A stretch of DNA of 64,000 bases from Isoetes taiwanensis (GCA_021234155.1 JAJEKV010000002.1:38927841-38991840); one strand, 5' to 3'. Shown: positions 1 to 12,179, counted from the first letter of the stretch. Numbers and translations: made by a program. Notes: generated from the sequence alone by a model not told the origin.

Positions 1-600
1 CGAAGGTCTGCAATGAAGGTTCTTCTGACCTATTTGACTGCCCTAAAGTGCACAAGGCAGCTAATACTGCCACAACATTAATTATTTATGTCTACTCACT
101 CTACAATCTCTATACTTATGCCTTTATATACTCTAACCCCAAATGACCCCTTTGGCATTTGGCACTTTACTAGGCGATGAGAAAGGTACTTATTTACTGT
201 CATGGGGTGGTGAAGACTTATGGTTATGGCCATACTTGGTGTGTTGGGCTAAATTGCTTAGGTGGGGTGAATTGCTAGGATACAAGGTATGACAAAAGAC
301 ACTTGATGATGAAGCATCTATAGCATGTGTTGGTGTGTCATAACAACGTGTAACAACAATTTTTAAGCCCTTGGCAACTAGCTGGGTTTCTAAGAAAAAG
401 GTTTGATTATACTACCTATGTGTAGACAAGAAGACACTTAGCAAGATAAGTGCGACAACTAAGCCAAGATGAATGCAGATGCTGTCTCTATCTAGTTAAA
501 GGTTCTTGATTCTAACTCTAAGAGTCTTGGCCATTAATATTATCTAACATGATTAAAACTTAAATTTACTTAAGGATTATAATTCAAACATAAATGATGC
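1..600. other. no recognisable gene or element
   Basis: Both strands are AT-rich with frequent stops. I see no domain, RNA gene or tandem repeat here. It probably belongs to decayed transposon sequence like the stretch that follows. Confidence 0.4.
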
Positions 601-692
601 TCGCCCTCGGTTGGCACCTGGGAGGGGAAGGGAGGAGGGTTCATCCCTGTGGGTGGGAGGTTCGATTTTCGCTACTGTGCGATTTTTTTTTT
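600..692 (+). repeat. tRNA-derived SINE-like unit
   Basis: A degenerate A box (around CTCGGTTGGCACC, 607-619) is followed about 40 bases later by a near-consensus B box GGTTCGATTTTC (660-671), then a run of T at about 682-693. A/B box spacing and a T-run are the layout of an RNA polymerase III promoter and terminator as found in plant SINEs. No cloverleaf can be drawn, so this is not a tRNA gene. It could be chance. Confidence 0.4.
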
Positions 693-859
693 TTAAGATG
701 AGGTCCAAAAGGATGGGGAAGATATATAGAGGGCAAGAGCAAACTTGGTTTAAAAAAAAAAAAATTCAGTCAAATGAGGTCCCCTTATATAAACTAGGGT
801 TACCTAGGTTTTTGTGCCGCTGTTCGAAAAAATCTATGTTCTAGGAGCTGAGGATGCCC

Positions 860-1960
860 AATCTGGCTAATTGGAAGTGCTAATCTAGCTAAAACAAGGC
901 AAGAAACACATTAGGATAGTTTGTTGGGTGATTTTTAGGTTAAACAGAGGGAAATGGGGTTATTTCGCGCGAAAGGGATCTGCGGCCCTAATTGCAGAGG
1001 CCTCTGGCACAAATGATCGGGTGGGTCCATTTTGGCAAATTTCTAACCTTTTGGGAAATTTAAAGTGTTAGGATGCAAGATTTGCTCAATTCTAGGCTAT
1101 CTACCAATTTATCTCATACTAATCTGGCAGTTCTAAGTGCAACAAGGCAAATCGGGTTACTCCATGCGAAAGGGGTTTGCGACCTCAATTGCGAGGCCTC
1201 TGGTGCGGTTTGACTCGGGTTGACCTTTTTTTTATCTATCAATAATTCTAGGAATATATATTCCTGGGTCAATGGTGTTGCCCTGACTTTTAAGAGCTGC
1301 ATGTGTAAGCCTGGCTCTTGTTTTGGAGAGTTCAGTCGGATATGGACGTGTATTGCCACGATCCTCTAACCGCCCATGGAGCCACTATTCTCTGGAAGGG
1401 GAGATGCAACCCTTCCTACCTCATAGAACTAGGGAGATACAACCCGGAGTATTGTTGGGTAATACTATGAGACTACGTTTTCGGCAAGTTATAGTCACGT
1501 CAAAGCCTGATTTAGCCCATCTGCAAAGTATGCACAGGAGGGCAGATGGAGTGGTCAACCCTAGCCATTATCTATAGCCAGCCCCACCATTGTTATATCT
1601 CGGTCTACTTTATCTTGAGGCCCAGTCGTTAGTCTACCTCCCTTATGAGTCTGAGCCTGGGTAGGAGCTATGCTTTATGATATATTGATATCTATGATGG
1701 ATCTATGGATGGATAGATAGTACTACCCTTCGAGGTAGCTGGTTGTATTGTTATTGCTAGTGCTGATGTTTATATGTATGCTTCTGCTATTATAGGAGCC
1801 GATAGGGGAAGGGTGCGCAAGACACCTTCGTGTCCCGTTCATGCACCATGGCCATCCTAGGTGCGGGATAGACGGAGGGCCCATGCAGCAGGTGTACGGG
1901 ATAGGGGATTTCCCGCGAGATGTACGACCGGGCGTCGTATATTTGGTGGGGAACGTCACA
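860..1960 (+). mobile_element. LTR of a retrotransposon, 5' side of element 1 (left edge uncertain)
   Basis: The segment ends in CGTCACA directly before a tRNA-iMet primer binding site, as expected for the 3' end of an LTR. Inside are two diverged direct repeats: a block with GCGAAAGGG and GAGGCCTCTGG occurs at 967-1012 and again at 1168-1205, and each is preceded by a shared AAGTGC..AACAAGGCAAR block. A T/A-rich stretch near 1675-1720 could hold the promoter. No matching second LTR is in the window, and the left boundary (TG) was not found. Confidence 0.5.
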
Positions 1961-1961
1961 A

Positions 1962-1972
1962 TGGTATCAGAG
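1962..1972 (+). other. primer binding site for tRNA-iMet (element 1)
   Basis: TGGTATCAGAG is the complement of the 3' end of plant initiator methionine tRNA, the usual primer for plant Ty1/copia and Ty3/gypsy elements. It sits one base after CGTCACA, so the LTR end is at about 1960. Confidence 0.75.
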
Positions 1973-2285
1973 TAATGATCTTGGTTGAGCAGGATCCAGC
2001 ACTGGATAGATTAACTGGCCTAGTTAAGGAATGGAATAAGAATTCCAGCCTTGAACCACAAAAAGTGGGAGAATTTTTTTTTCCCATTAGCAGAGTCATA
2101 ATTTAGATTAAGTTATAGTCTAGGCTGAAGAAGAAGAGGAGGAGGAAGCTGAAAAATAGACGGAGCCTACACTCGGCCACCATATCCAGTGCAACCCAAG
2201 CCACCCAAGAAGATGGCCAAAAAGTACAAGGTGAGCGAGAAGCCATTTAAGCTAAAGTAGGACATCGAGTACGAGAAGAAGAAGC

Positions 2286-2777
2286 TTGCATACAAGATTT
2301 ATCTCCGCCGATGGATCCGACAAAATTACTGGTACTGCAAGCAGAGTGCTGAGGTCCGTCAAAGACGGCTGGTCAACCGACCGACCAGGGTCGAAAAGCA
2401 AGCCTCCACTACCTCGACTCGACTCTTCGAAGAAGGTCCGCCATGGGCCAAATTTCAAGCACAGTAGAGCTTCCCGGGAAATCCAGCACTTCCAATAGTG
2501 CACCAATATGTGGATTTGAAAAGCCTCTTTTCAGTGCCTACATCGAGAGATTATGCAGGAGTTGAAGATGGACTATCGAGTCACACCAACGATGGTGCGG
2601 TCTTGCGAGGAAGAGGCCGAAGCGGAGCAGACTCAACTTTTCGAGGAGGCCAAGAGCTACGCCATTCATGCCAAGAGGATGACTGTTATGCACAAGGACA
2701 TGAACTTGGCACGGAGGATTAGAAAAGATAAAATTTGTCGGACCTATACCCGGCCCACACGAAGTGATCAGCTATAG
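2286..2777 (+). pseudogene. histone H3-like reading frame, broken by two stop codons
   Basis: One reading frame runs through this segment, interrupted by TAG at 2496 and TGA at 2517. The C-terminal part (from 2520) aligns with the H3 histone fold end to end. It has K-A-S-F-Q-C-L-H-R-E-I-M-Q where H3 has KLPFQRLVREIAQ, then FEEAKSYAIHAKRMTVM (H3: FEDTNLCAIHAKRVTIM), then HKDMNLARRIR. Upstream in the same frame are SKKVRHGP and SREIQHFQ, matching the H3 alphaN region (REIRKYQ), after a basic, proline-rich tail. Conserved histone core residues (IHAKR, KD, LARRIR) are kept while much else has diverged. The length of loop 1 equals canonical H3, not the longer loop of plant CENH3. The frame starts about 320 bases after the primer binding site of element 1, where gag would be expected. 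It is either an H3 (variant) pseudogene inserted there or a captured H3 sequence. Confidence 0.65.
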
Positions 2778-2779
2778 GC

Positions 2780-3660
2780 CTAACTCACTATGGGTCCCCA
2801 GTAGCCGCGCTCAGCAGGAACCTCCCTCCACTTTGCCACTTATGTGATGCTCAGTCACTCCATAGCCTCCACAGCCTGGTGGGCTCTATCCACAGGCCGC
2901 ATATAATAGGAACTAAGGGGTCTAAACTAGAAGCATCATCTAAATAATGGGTACTATATCTCTACCCCCCTTCCCAATACAAGAGGTGCAAACATGATCA
3001 ACCAACATCATATATCCACATAACATGATAAATAATGAGTAACATATAATCCTAATTACATGCATCTAACTTACAGTTCGGCTTTATTGATTAGGGTTCA
3101 AGATCCAGACTAATGGGTCTTAGGATAGCTCTACTAGAGATACAATGCTAACTCATCTGGAATCTTAACTTCCAGATGATCTACCAAGGAATCTACCCCA
3201 AATACCTACTCCGGAGGATTTCCGCCTGCTCTCGGCATCTCCACAGCTTTGCAAGTGATTTGGAGTAGCTCCCACTCCTTCTGACGCGCGCATGCTTCGG
3301 GGGCTGCTGAGCCTATGCCGTACTGCAGCAGACGATTCTCGAAACGAAGTTTTGAGCACAAACAAGGTTCCAAGAGTGTTGGTGCCAGAAAATGGCCTAG
3401 GGTTAGGGTTTGGCCGTTAATAGATTAGGGTTGCCATGTCATGTCGTGGCTCCAATTCAGTGCGTCCGTGTGGCGGGTGCCCAATAGGATGGGGCCATGT
3501 GGAAATAGTTCCATACCTAAGCTTGTATGGTGACATGGTCTAGAAATATACGTATTTATACCATATATTTCAGGGAAATGTCACACAATCCGAGATCTTG
3601 GTGCAGTCCAAACTGCGTATGTCCTCCTTGTTTAATCTGAAACTCTTCAATGACTGCTCC
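2780..3660. other. no gene seen; probable retrotransposon interior
   Basis: No reading frame with a recognisable domain. It lies between the H3-like frame and the minus-strand gag fragment. The short plant-telomere-like phrase CTAGGGTTAGGGTTTGG at about 3401-3417 is isolated. Confidence 0.35.
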
Positions 3661-3669
3661 ACAACAACA

Positions 3670-3897
3670 CTAGCCAGGTACATCCGGGTCCACCACTACT
3701 GTCGGAAATTTTCCTTTCTCCGCAGACTTACCATGGTCATCTTTGCCAGCAAGGGTCTCCAATACAGTCCTCATAGCAGCCCGAGTGTTTAAAATTGCCT
3801 TGAGGCTCTGTTGCATACCCAACAAGTCCTCATCCCACTTCGTCTGCATGGTCTCCAGCTTCTTCTGGTTTCTTGTACACGAGTGGCCAGCCCTCAT
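3670..3897 (-). pseudogene. gag N-terminal fragment of LTR retrotransposon element 2
   Basis: The minus-strand frame of 75 residues is charged and coiled-coil-like, with the phrases KLETMQTKWDEDLLGMQQSL and VLETLAGKDDHGKSAEKGKF. Such a short amphipathic N-terminal gag segment is common in plant Ty3/gypsy elements. It lies just downstream, in the minus direction, of a degenerate primer binding site and LTR, which supports the call. No nucleocapsid or pol follows, so the element is truncated. No catalytic or zinc motif is present. Confidence 0.4.
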
Positions 3898-4005
3898 GCA
3901 TCAGGTTGCCCCTCCATGGGAGTCGCCTGTCCTGCTGCAGTATGTGCACCCATACTAGTCTCAACGTGTTCCATCTTAGCTACTCAAGATCCAAGCCGCA
4001 ACTTA

Positions 4006-4016
4006 GCCTGATACTA
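4006..4016 (-). other. degenerate tRNA-iMet primer binding site (element 2)
   Basis: GCCTGATACTA matches the complement of the iMet primer site (CTCTGATACCA) at 8 of 11 positions and is followed by CTGTTACGAACC, a typical LTR start phrase on the opposite strand. It faces the plus-strand primer site at 1962. Confidence 0.45.
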
Positions 4017-5330
4017 CTGTTACGAACCAAAATTTTTAATCTCAAAAACTTCGATTCGTATTCACATAAATCATCAGAGTACACAGAACAAGTACTGCCT
4101 CCCACGACGCTATATACATGAAAGCCAAGTATAAGATAACAAGATGACAATACAAGATAACTTATACACGTAGTCCCGCCAGCTATCAAATAGCCTGCAC
4201 ATACTTCCATGTGTTAGTAACATGCATAAGAGTTATCCAGTAGAGTCAACATGAAGCAATGGCTGATCGATTGCAAGAACACACATATGGAATCCACCAC
4301 ATGCACCATAGCATCTGCCACGCAGATGCACCCCACCATATCTAGACAGTATGTCGTCTGGAACCTCGTGCACTGTTGGATCCAGTGTAAGGGAGAAGCT
4401 ACAAGCAACAGAAGAACCTAGGCTGCCAGACTACTAGTTACATCTGCCACCATCCTATACCAGTAACAGATTCCACCTCATCAGCACCTCTAGCCCCTAT
4501 CTGGATAAGCTACACTCATCTAATGAAACGCCAGCATAAACTCCATTGAGTAAGTACACATTGTACTTATCACAATATCATAAGATACTTAACTAATGGA
4601 GCAAGGCTCCATAGAGCTTCCAAGTACCCCTGGCCTGATGACAAATACATGATCTTGTCCCATACCAAGATCATATACTTGTCTTACCATTATACTGAAG
4701 TTCTTCCAATGAAACAAGCTTATGCTTGCCTCCATAGATGACGGAATCATCAGAAGGATGAAGCCCGATAGCTCCGTAACAACTCTACTGGCCAGCAGCT
4801 TCTTGGTTGCTACCGCAACCTGCTGCCCCGCCAGGACTGGATAAGCAATCCAAACTTATCTTAGAAGCTTATTAATTATGGTAACCCTTAAACCACTGTA
4901 TATTTTACAGTAGATGATGCCCATAAGGCCACAACCAGATTACTCCATCTCAGGACTGACCAGTACAAGCTTCCTTGCTGCAACGCTTGGTCCAGCATAT
5001 AATCATCCAAACGCCCCTTTCCAATTGCTTATTCCGGCGATCTGTCTCTATAGTTTGTTTCTCGGCCGGCACAAATTGTATTGCCGCCGCCTTTTTGCTA
5101 AAGGCACTTGCCACCGTGGCAAGGCCACGTGGCGCCTACCTGTACCCAGGTGTCCGTCGGCCTACCCAGATTGGACTGTTATAGCAGCATGTAGGTGGCA
5201 TTCCCTATATTCGGGGTGCTCAACCTTTTATCACCAGTCATTAAGGTTTGCCTTGCCCTTACATAATTTGCCACCAAATTATAATTTTCTACAAGGCCAC
5301 CTTAGCAACTAGATTGATCGTATCCACCTA
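4017..5330 (-). mobile_element. LTR-like segment of element 2 (outer edge uncertain)
   Basis: By position this should be the LTR of the minus-strand element whose primer site is at 4006-4016 and gag at 3670-3897. It has no coding potential. The frames on both strands are short and low in complexity. The outer end was not located. Confidence 0.35.
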
Positions 5331-5930
5331 AGTTGCCGTAGTGCACTTTGCAACTAGGCGACCACAATAATCTCAATGCTAACTACATCAGATTATTTCA
5401 TTTGCCCACAAGGACATGCATGTCAAATTCTGTACAATAATTGGGCATATGCTCATCTCGTTCTTGTTACGATGGTAGCCAACGTGTTGTTAATTGAACT
5501 TACAAAACTCTAGTGTTGTTGGAGCTTCTACTTGACAAAAGGACTAGCTTAGCTTTACATACAATTGTCATGTGTAATTGTCATGTGAAAATGCAAAACA
5601 TGTGCTTTCAACTTCTTAGAACATTATGTTTTGCAAGAAATTTAGCTCCATGGCAAGTGGTTGCAGGGGAGATTTGCCTGAGGTTGGAACATGCTTAAAG
5701 AGACTCGATGTCTGACTATAACTGGGGTAAGACCAAAGCTTCATCAAATCTTGAGAAACTGTAAAATGCAAAGAATTAACTTCTTATATCTATTGCAAGT
5801 TGGTGATCAATGTTTTGGACATATGGAACATATCCATTAATGACCTCCAAACCATCTTAGATCTTGTTATACAATTCAACATACTCTCTGCAGGGTTACT
5901 TTTGGAGACTAATAGGAATGATATGATTAC

Positions 5931-6246
5931 AATGTGTTCTTTCATGGTCTAGAGGTCGTTTTGGTCTTCGTGGATGATAAAATTCAATTCAATTCTTTGC
6001 CCTATAGTGTTTCTATCCACTGTAACGAAACAATTGACTATGAAGAAGAGTGGTAAACCAACTCTAAGAGTTGGCGTGTGGACACTAGTAGGCATGATGT
6101 GACTACGATGTGTCCTTTCATCCTTTTGGTTGTTGTGCACGAAAAAATTCAATTCTTTGTTCTATAGTTTCTACCCACCGTAACAAAACAATTGACTACG
6201 AAGAAGAGTCGTAACCCAAGTATGCGAGTTGGCGTCTGGGAAATTC
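5931..6246. repeat. 158-bp tandem duplication upstream of the ABC1K gene
   Basis: Two head-to-tail copies share CAATTGACTAYGAAGAAGAG (6031 and 6189) and AAAATTCAATTC, with TGTGTCCTTTCAT / TGTGTTCTTTCAT at their starts. The spacing is 158 bases. They end about 125 bases before the ABC1K start codon and so lie in its likely promoter or 5' leader. No clear TATA box was identified. Confidence 0.7.
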
Positions 6247-6371
6247 CCCTACATTTTAAGGGTGCAAACCAGTCCACATCAGCCAACAAAATCAATAGTT
6301 ATGGTAAACCAAAGGAAAAAGAAAAGAACAATTTATTTGGTTGCCGTGGTCTCAGTGTGTACGATGGGTAG

Positions 6372-9300
6372 ATGATAGGAGGCATGGCGCTGCTCTGTAA
6401 TTCCAATCCGTTGTTTGCTGCACAAGCTCCCTCAAATGCCAAGCATAATCATACGAGCGGACGCTGTTGCATCTCTCAAGGTCGTCGTCCTCAGAACAAT
6501 CAATGTCGTGGACGTTCGGAGAACCCAGTAACTCGTTTCCCAGCTTTGCCCAATTTAACTTTAAAGTTTGGTAATCTTTTGTACATATTATCAGTAGCTT
6601 TTACCGATACTAAGCTCGCCCAAGCAGCGACTCTGGAAGCTATTTCAGTCACAGATGCCAAAGTAGGTTCTGATTTGCTTGACAAATCAATAACAGTAAG
6701 CATATCTAATGTCAATGAACTTACCCAAAGTCTGCAATCTCTGCACAGTCTGCTGCAAAAGGCAGAGATTGGAAACAAGTGGTTCCTGGCCACTTTGGAA
6801 AATTTCGTTGTTTTGTTAATTGAAAAGACGAATATATTTACAAAAGAAGCAATCTCTGAATTAGAAAGAGGTTTGCAAACTGTGGATGGATGGTGGAAGC
6901 CAGATGCATCAAGCTTAAAAGAGCTTAATAATTTTGCAAATAAACTGCTGCATGGTCTGGACTCCCCAGATGGGGGAGTTGGTTTTATGGCAAGTCAGCT
7001 CAGTTCATATGCATCTATATTTCAGACATATTTGTATTCTAAGGGAGCAGATTTAAGTATGTCAGTAAAGCATCTGATTTCGGCCGTTGTAGCAGATTTG
7101 GCTGTACAATATGGTAGCCTTTCACAAGATGAAAGACTTGTTGCTGCTACTCTTATTGCTACTGTTGCTGGTGCAGCTGTTTTTAGTGTGTCATCTATAA
7201 GTTTTAAAGGCACGGAAGAGTTCATTGAGGGGCAGAGCCTTCCCCTGAGGTACAATCCTGATGCTATCAATGCCTATTTTAGGACAAAGCCTTCAGATAT
7301 AGTTTTGCGTGCCCTACAAGTAGCATTAAGATGTTCAGTTTTAACAGCAAACGTAATTCTAGATATATATACTGGCAAGCAGAAAGAGAATGAAAGGCTA
7401 CGAGCTACCCAACTAGTGGATTTAATTACAGGGCTTGGTCCAACTGCTATCAAGGTACGTGATTGCAGAATGTTAGAGAATTGTCTTGTTTTTAGCAATC
7501 AGTATTTTTCTCAAGCACTTTTTGCTTTTTCTTTAGTCAATCATGATATTAGAATTTAATGGCTGAATTTAAGTTGGTGGCTGAAATTGTGCAGATTGGC
7601 CAGGCTCTTAGCATTAGACCTGATATTTTGCCTCTTGCATACCTTGAGGAACTCCAAAAGCTCCAAGATAGAGTTCCTCCCTTTTCAAACCAGGAAGCAA
7701 AAATGATTATTCAAGAAGGTTTGGGCAAGTCAGCAGACGAGCTATTTTCTGAGTTCTCAGAGGAGCCTATTGCAGCAGCTTCCCTTGGGCAAGTATGCAA
7801 CCTGTCTGCGCTTGCAACATAACCAATCTATAATTTTTATAAATAAAGTTATATTATTATTTATGTTTTAGGTATACAAGGCAAGATTGCGCAAAACTGG
7901 CAAGGAGGTTGCTGTGAAAGTTCAACGACCTGGTGTATTGGAAGGAATATCTCGTGATCTTTTTCTGCTGAGAGCAGCTGCTGCTTTACTGGAGACTCTT
8001 CCAAATATAAATTCAGACTTTGTTGCTCTTCTTGATAACTGGGCGTTCCGTTTTTTTGATGAGCTAGACTATGTTCAAGAGGTATTAAGTTTGCCTACTT
8101 GTTTTTTTGTGTTTCTATGACACATCATTATTTAATGCTTGCAAACATGGCCTATGTCAAATTCCAGTGTTCAGCTTAATTAAAGCTTATATATGCAGAT
8201 GATAATGATATTGAACAAGTTAGCTCATATAATTTGTTAAATGGTCAGTATGTTGAGGGTTTTGTCTGTGTTTGTTTACACACATTACATCTAATGCTTG
8301 CAAACATCGGGCCATGACAAAGTTCAGTCCAGTCTAATTGAAATTCTGTGCGACGATAATGATGTCTAAGAATTTAGTTTGTAGGATAGTCAACATATTG
8401 ATGGTTCTAAGAACTGAATTTTTGGATTCAGGGGAAGAACCAATTGAAGTTTGCATCTGATATGAGGGGACTACCAAATGTTGTTGTTCCTAAAGTTTAC
8501 ATGGATTACACTTCTCGCAAGGTATCGTATGTGCCCCATTGCAGCTACAGAAAAGTGCTATATAAGACTTGTCAATCTCTTATGTAGGTGTTAACCACTG
8601 AATGGATACAAGGGGAGAAGCTTTCAGAAAGCTCAGCAGCAGACCTTTTGCAACTTATAGCAGTTGCATTAAATTGCTACCTTATGCAGCTTCTTGAGAG
8701 TGGGTTTCTTCATGCAGATCCGCATCCAGGAAATCTCTTACGGACTCATGATGGTCGTCTTTGTGTACTAGATTTTGGCCTGATGACAGAGGTTAGAAAA
8801 ATTCTCTAACTCTGTAGAACCACTCATTTTGCACCAAAATGACCCCCATTAAAATATTTTAGTCTCTATTATGTATTTCCAGGTAACCGAGGATCAAAGA
8901 TACACTTTTGTTGAGTATATTTCTCACTTGGTAAATTCCGATTATTCAAAAGTTGCCGATGATCTTGTACGATTAGGATTTGTGCCGCCAGAACTCGTTG
9001 ATCCAGTAAAAACTGCAGCAGCTGTTCCACAACTTAGTAGAGTTCTTGGGGAGCTTGTCCAAGGTGGTGGTGCACGGAAAATAAATTTTCAGCAGGTATT
9101 GGTTCCTTAGCCTTTCAGCAGAGGCTTTTGCATAATCATCATTCTTTCCTAACCAAGCTGCAACTACACAGATAACAAATGATTTGGCAAAGATATCAGA
9201 GGACTATGTTTTTGTAATCCCACCTTATTTTGCACTGATTCTCCGTGCATTCTCAGTATTGGAAGGCATTGGGCTGGATGCCAATCCAGACTATGCAATT

Positions 9301-10528
9301 GTGGATGAATGTTACCCTTACATTGCGAAGCGTCTCCTAACTGATGACAGGTAATGTGCTGCAACTTATTTTTAGATTTTGAAAGGATAACATGTGCCCT
9401 TGAACATGTCTTTACTTTTATATTCTGAAAGGGTATCATGTCCATTTCCATTTGTTTGGCATCTTAGGGGTCAGGTAGGACTAGTTGTTACGTGAGACTG
9501 AATGCTGTAATGCATTTCTTTAATCAGAACATTTAGCTAATACATCCTGAACTACGAGGAACTTTTTTAACCTTTGACAGTTCCCTATGCATATTTTGCT
9601 TCCAAAGCTGGTACTGATGAAGGATTGTGTTTCAGTCCTCGGGCACGTGCTACTCTCAAGTACTTCTTATATGCGGGAAATGATCAATTGGATGTTCAGA
9701 GAGTAGAGGACATGATTCTGGGCTTCCAGGCATTCCGTCAATCAATGGCTCCAATCAATTCAGGCAATGTGTCGAAAAAGATAACACCAGGTGTGGATTC
9801 TGTTACGAAGGAAGCTTTGCTCACAATTTTTGCTCCAGAAGGCAGTTTTCTTCAAGAACTACTTTTGGCAGAAGTAAGACTTCTTTCTTTTCTTGGACTT
9901 TTTGTTATGGTTCTTTATTTTATGCATTCACCACTATTATGATTAATACAGCTGGTTCGTTCAATTGATGCACTCTCGCGTGAAGCTCTTTCTGAGTTTT
10001 GGCGATTTTTTGCTCTGCGTATTCCTTTTCCTGCTGCACTTTCCATGCCAGGAACATGGCCAATTCCCTTGCCAGGATTTTTCTTGGGCATAGCTCCTGT
10101 TGCGACATTATCTGAAGAGGATCAAAAGTCGCTAGAAACTGTCCGAAGACTATGGATTTTTGTAGAGCCCTGGCTTTTTCAACAGATTACCTCTGCAGGT
10201 ATTAACAGTAATTAGTTTTTTTGATTCAAAACAAAAGGTTGACCAATAACATGAATCTACAGAACTTCAGAAGTTTGCAGTGGGATCAATACCACTGATG
10301 AGGGATCTGTTTCCTGGAGTCATTACAGTGGTGCAAAGGTTCATTGTAATGTTGCTGCAACGCCAAGCACTTCGTTTAGCAGATGATCTGGATGGCAGGG
10401 ATTCAATCAGAGTCTGGAATAGGGACCCCGCTGTTGTTGCCCGCCAGATTCGACCTATTAGATTGTTGCCCAAAGTGAATGCTTCAGATTTGTCAAATCA
10501 GGAAACACCCAAAGGTAAAACTGCTTGA
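6372..10528 (+). CDS. plastid-type ABC1K (UbiB/ADCK-like) atypical protein kinase
   Basis: Ten exons fit GT-AG rules and join to 2,928 bases (975 residues): 6372-7454, 7595-7792, 7872-8081, 8432-8521, 8588-8791, 8883-9095, 9172-9350, 9636-9873, 9952-10198, 10263-10528. An in-frame TAG directly precedes the start; Met5 (6384) is an alternative. Family motifs in order: KIGQ (361-364) of the KxGQ motif, the alanine-rich loop PIAAASLGQ (about 419-427), VAVKVQRPG with Lys443, HADPHPGN (569-576) and LDFGL with Asp589. The N-terminus is Ser/Ala/Arg-rich and poor in acids, like a chloroplast transit peptide. A long N-terminal region of about 290 residues precedes the kinase core. Plant ABC1K proteins of this type act in chloroplasts, often at plastoglobules, on prenylquinone metabolism. 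Phrases such as LPLRYNPDAI and VIPPYFALILRAFSVLEGI recall the ABC1K1/ABC1K3 class, but I cannot name the orthologue. The frame has no breaks, so it is probably functional. Confidence 0.92.
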
Positions 10529-11104
10529 ATCCAAATGGTATAGGCCACTTTGTATCCTAGAATTGCTCTTTTACAATGAATGTGTGCTCCAACAAATTGG
10601 ATGCATAATAGGCATTGTAGGGATGTAGATAAAAGAAGGCTTCTTTCCAGACTGCAAGAAGACGTATAGCAATGTATATCAATTGTTTTAGCCAACATAC
10701 TTTGGGTGTAATTACCGCCCATAAGGGAAGTAAATATGTGCTACTTGGTGCTGCCTGCGAGATTGTGGAATTGTAAATTATTTTCTTTCATGTTCTTGTA
10801 CATTCTTGCAACTCTTTAATCATAGGTTTAGAGTTGACTGTTACAATTCATACCTAGAGTATCGGTAGCAGAGTGTAGATTGATTCGCGTGGAGCTAATT
10901 GGACCAAACTCTTTGGTCAATACTGGGCTTATGTCGGATTGTCTTCCTCGTATTGGGAGGGAGTCTTGTTGATAGTCATAATTTGGCTCGAATGGCAATA
11001 ACATTCTTGTGATCAAATAACTAAAAAAGTGCCCTTCGTAAAACTTATAGACGAGAGTAAGGGCTATCCAAATAGCAGTAGAATCGTCTAAAACAGAGTT
11101 AAGG
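10529..11104 (+). other. 3' flank of the ABC1K gene
   Basis: It should contain the 3' UTR. The AT-rich stretch around 10770-10800 is a plausible polyadenylation area but shows no strict AATAAA. No other gene is seen before the repeat field starts. Confidence 0.4.
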
Positions 11105-11344
11105 CGGACCCTTTTCATTTAAGCTATTCCTCGGCTCCGTCTCGGCCAAGGCCTCGCTTCGGTTTGGACATCATTGGTATTATTCCTCAGCTTGGCCTCT
11201 GCCTTTGGCCGAGGCCTCGCCTCAGTTTGGACAAAAGCAAGCCTACCCATGGTACTATAATTCCAAAGTATCGCCATTAGGAGCTTACTCAACCTCGGCT
11301 TGAATTCGGCCTTGGGCCGAGGCCTCGCCTCGGTCATACACACC

Positions 11345-12160
11345 TACTACTAATTGCAAAGTATCACTCATTGTGAGTTTACTCACACCTACTATCAATT
11401 TTAAAATCTCATCCATTAGAAGCTGACTCACACCTATTGTACTCAACATTCATTTCTCAATCTATGCAGAGCTTACTGCCACTTATTGCCAATTTCAAAG
11501 CATGACTCACACCCACTACCAATTTGAAAGTATCACACATGAAGAGCTGACTCATACCTACTACAATTTCAAAGTATCACCCATGTAGAGCTTATACACA
11601 TCTACCACCAACATCTGTGATGAGGGGCTAACTCATACCTACTACAATTTCAAGGTATACCCCATGTAGAGCTTATACATACCTACCACCAACACCTCTC
11701 AATTCCAAAGTATCATCTATTGATAGCTACTGCCAATTCCAAATTCACACCCATTAGAAGCTGACTTACATCTACTGCCAATTCCAAAGCATCACACATG
11801 AGGAAAGCATCACCCATGTGGCTCAACGTCCATATCGATGTCACTGAACATCCATCTGACAATTTCTGAGACGTTTACTGCCATGTACTACCAATTCTAG
11901 AGAATCACCTTTGAGAAGTCATACCTACTACCCATGGGGAGCTTATTCCCACCAACTACCATTTCCAAAGTATTGTATATTTCGAAAACTTTCTATTTTT
12001 GAACTGAGCTTGCACATCTACTGCTAATTCCAAAGCATCACACATGAGGAAAGCATCACCCATATGGCTCAACATCCAATACTACCAATTCTAAAGAATC
12101 ATCTATTGAGCAGTCACACCTACTACCCATGAGGAGCTTACTTCCACCTACTACCATTTC
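11345..12160 (+). repeat. CCAAT-type minisatellite, array 1
   Basis: Degenerate units of about 40-55 bases of the type CTACTACCAATTCCAAAGTA, then TCACCCATKRGGAGCTTACT, then CACACC. Most units keep CCAATT or its variant and many keep CCCAT(T)GGGAG. Units are diverged and of variable length. Confidence 0.7.
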
Positions 12161-12179
12161 CAAAGCATTGCATATTTTG

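Noticed and set aside
2286-2777. Calling the H3-like frame CENH3
   Set aside because: Loop 1 has canonical H3 length and the C-terminus reads LARRIR as in ordinary H3. Divergence alone is not enough.
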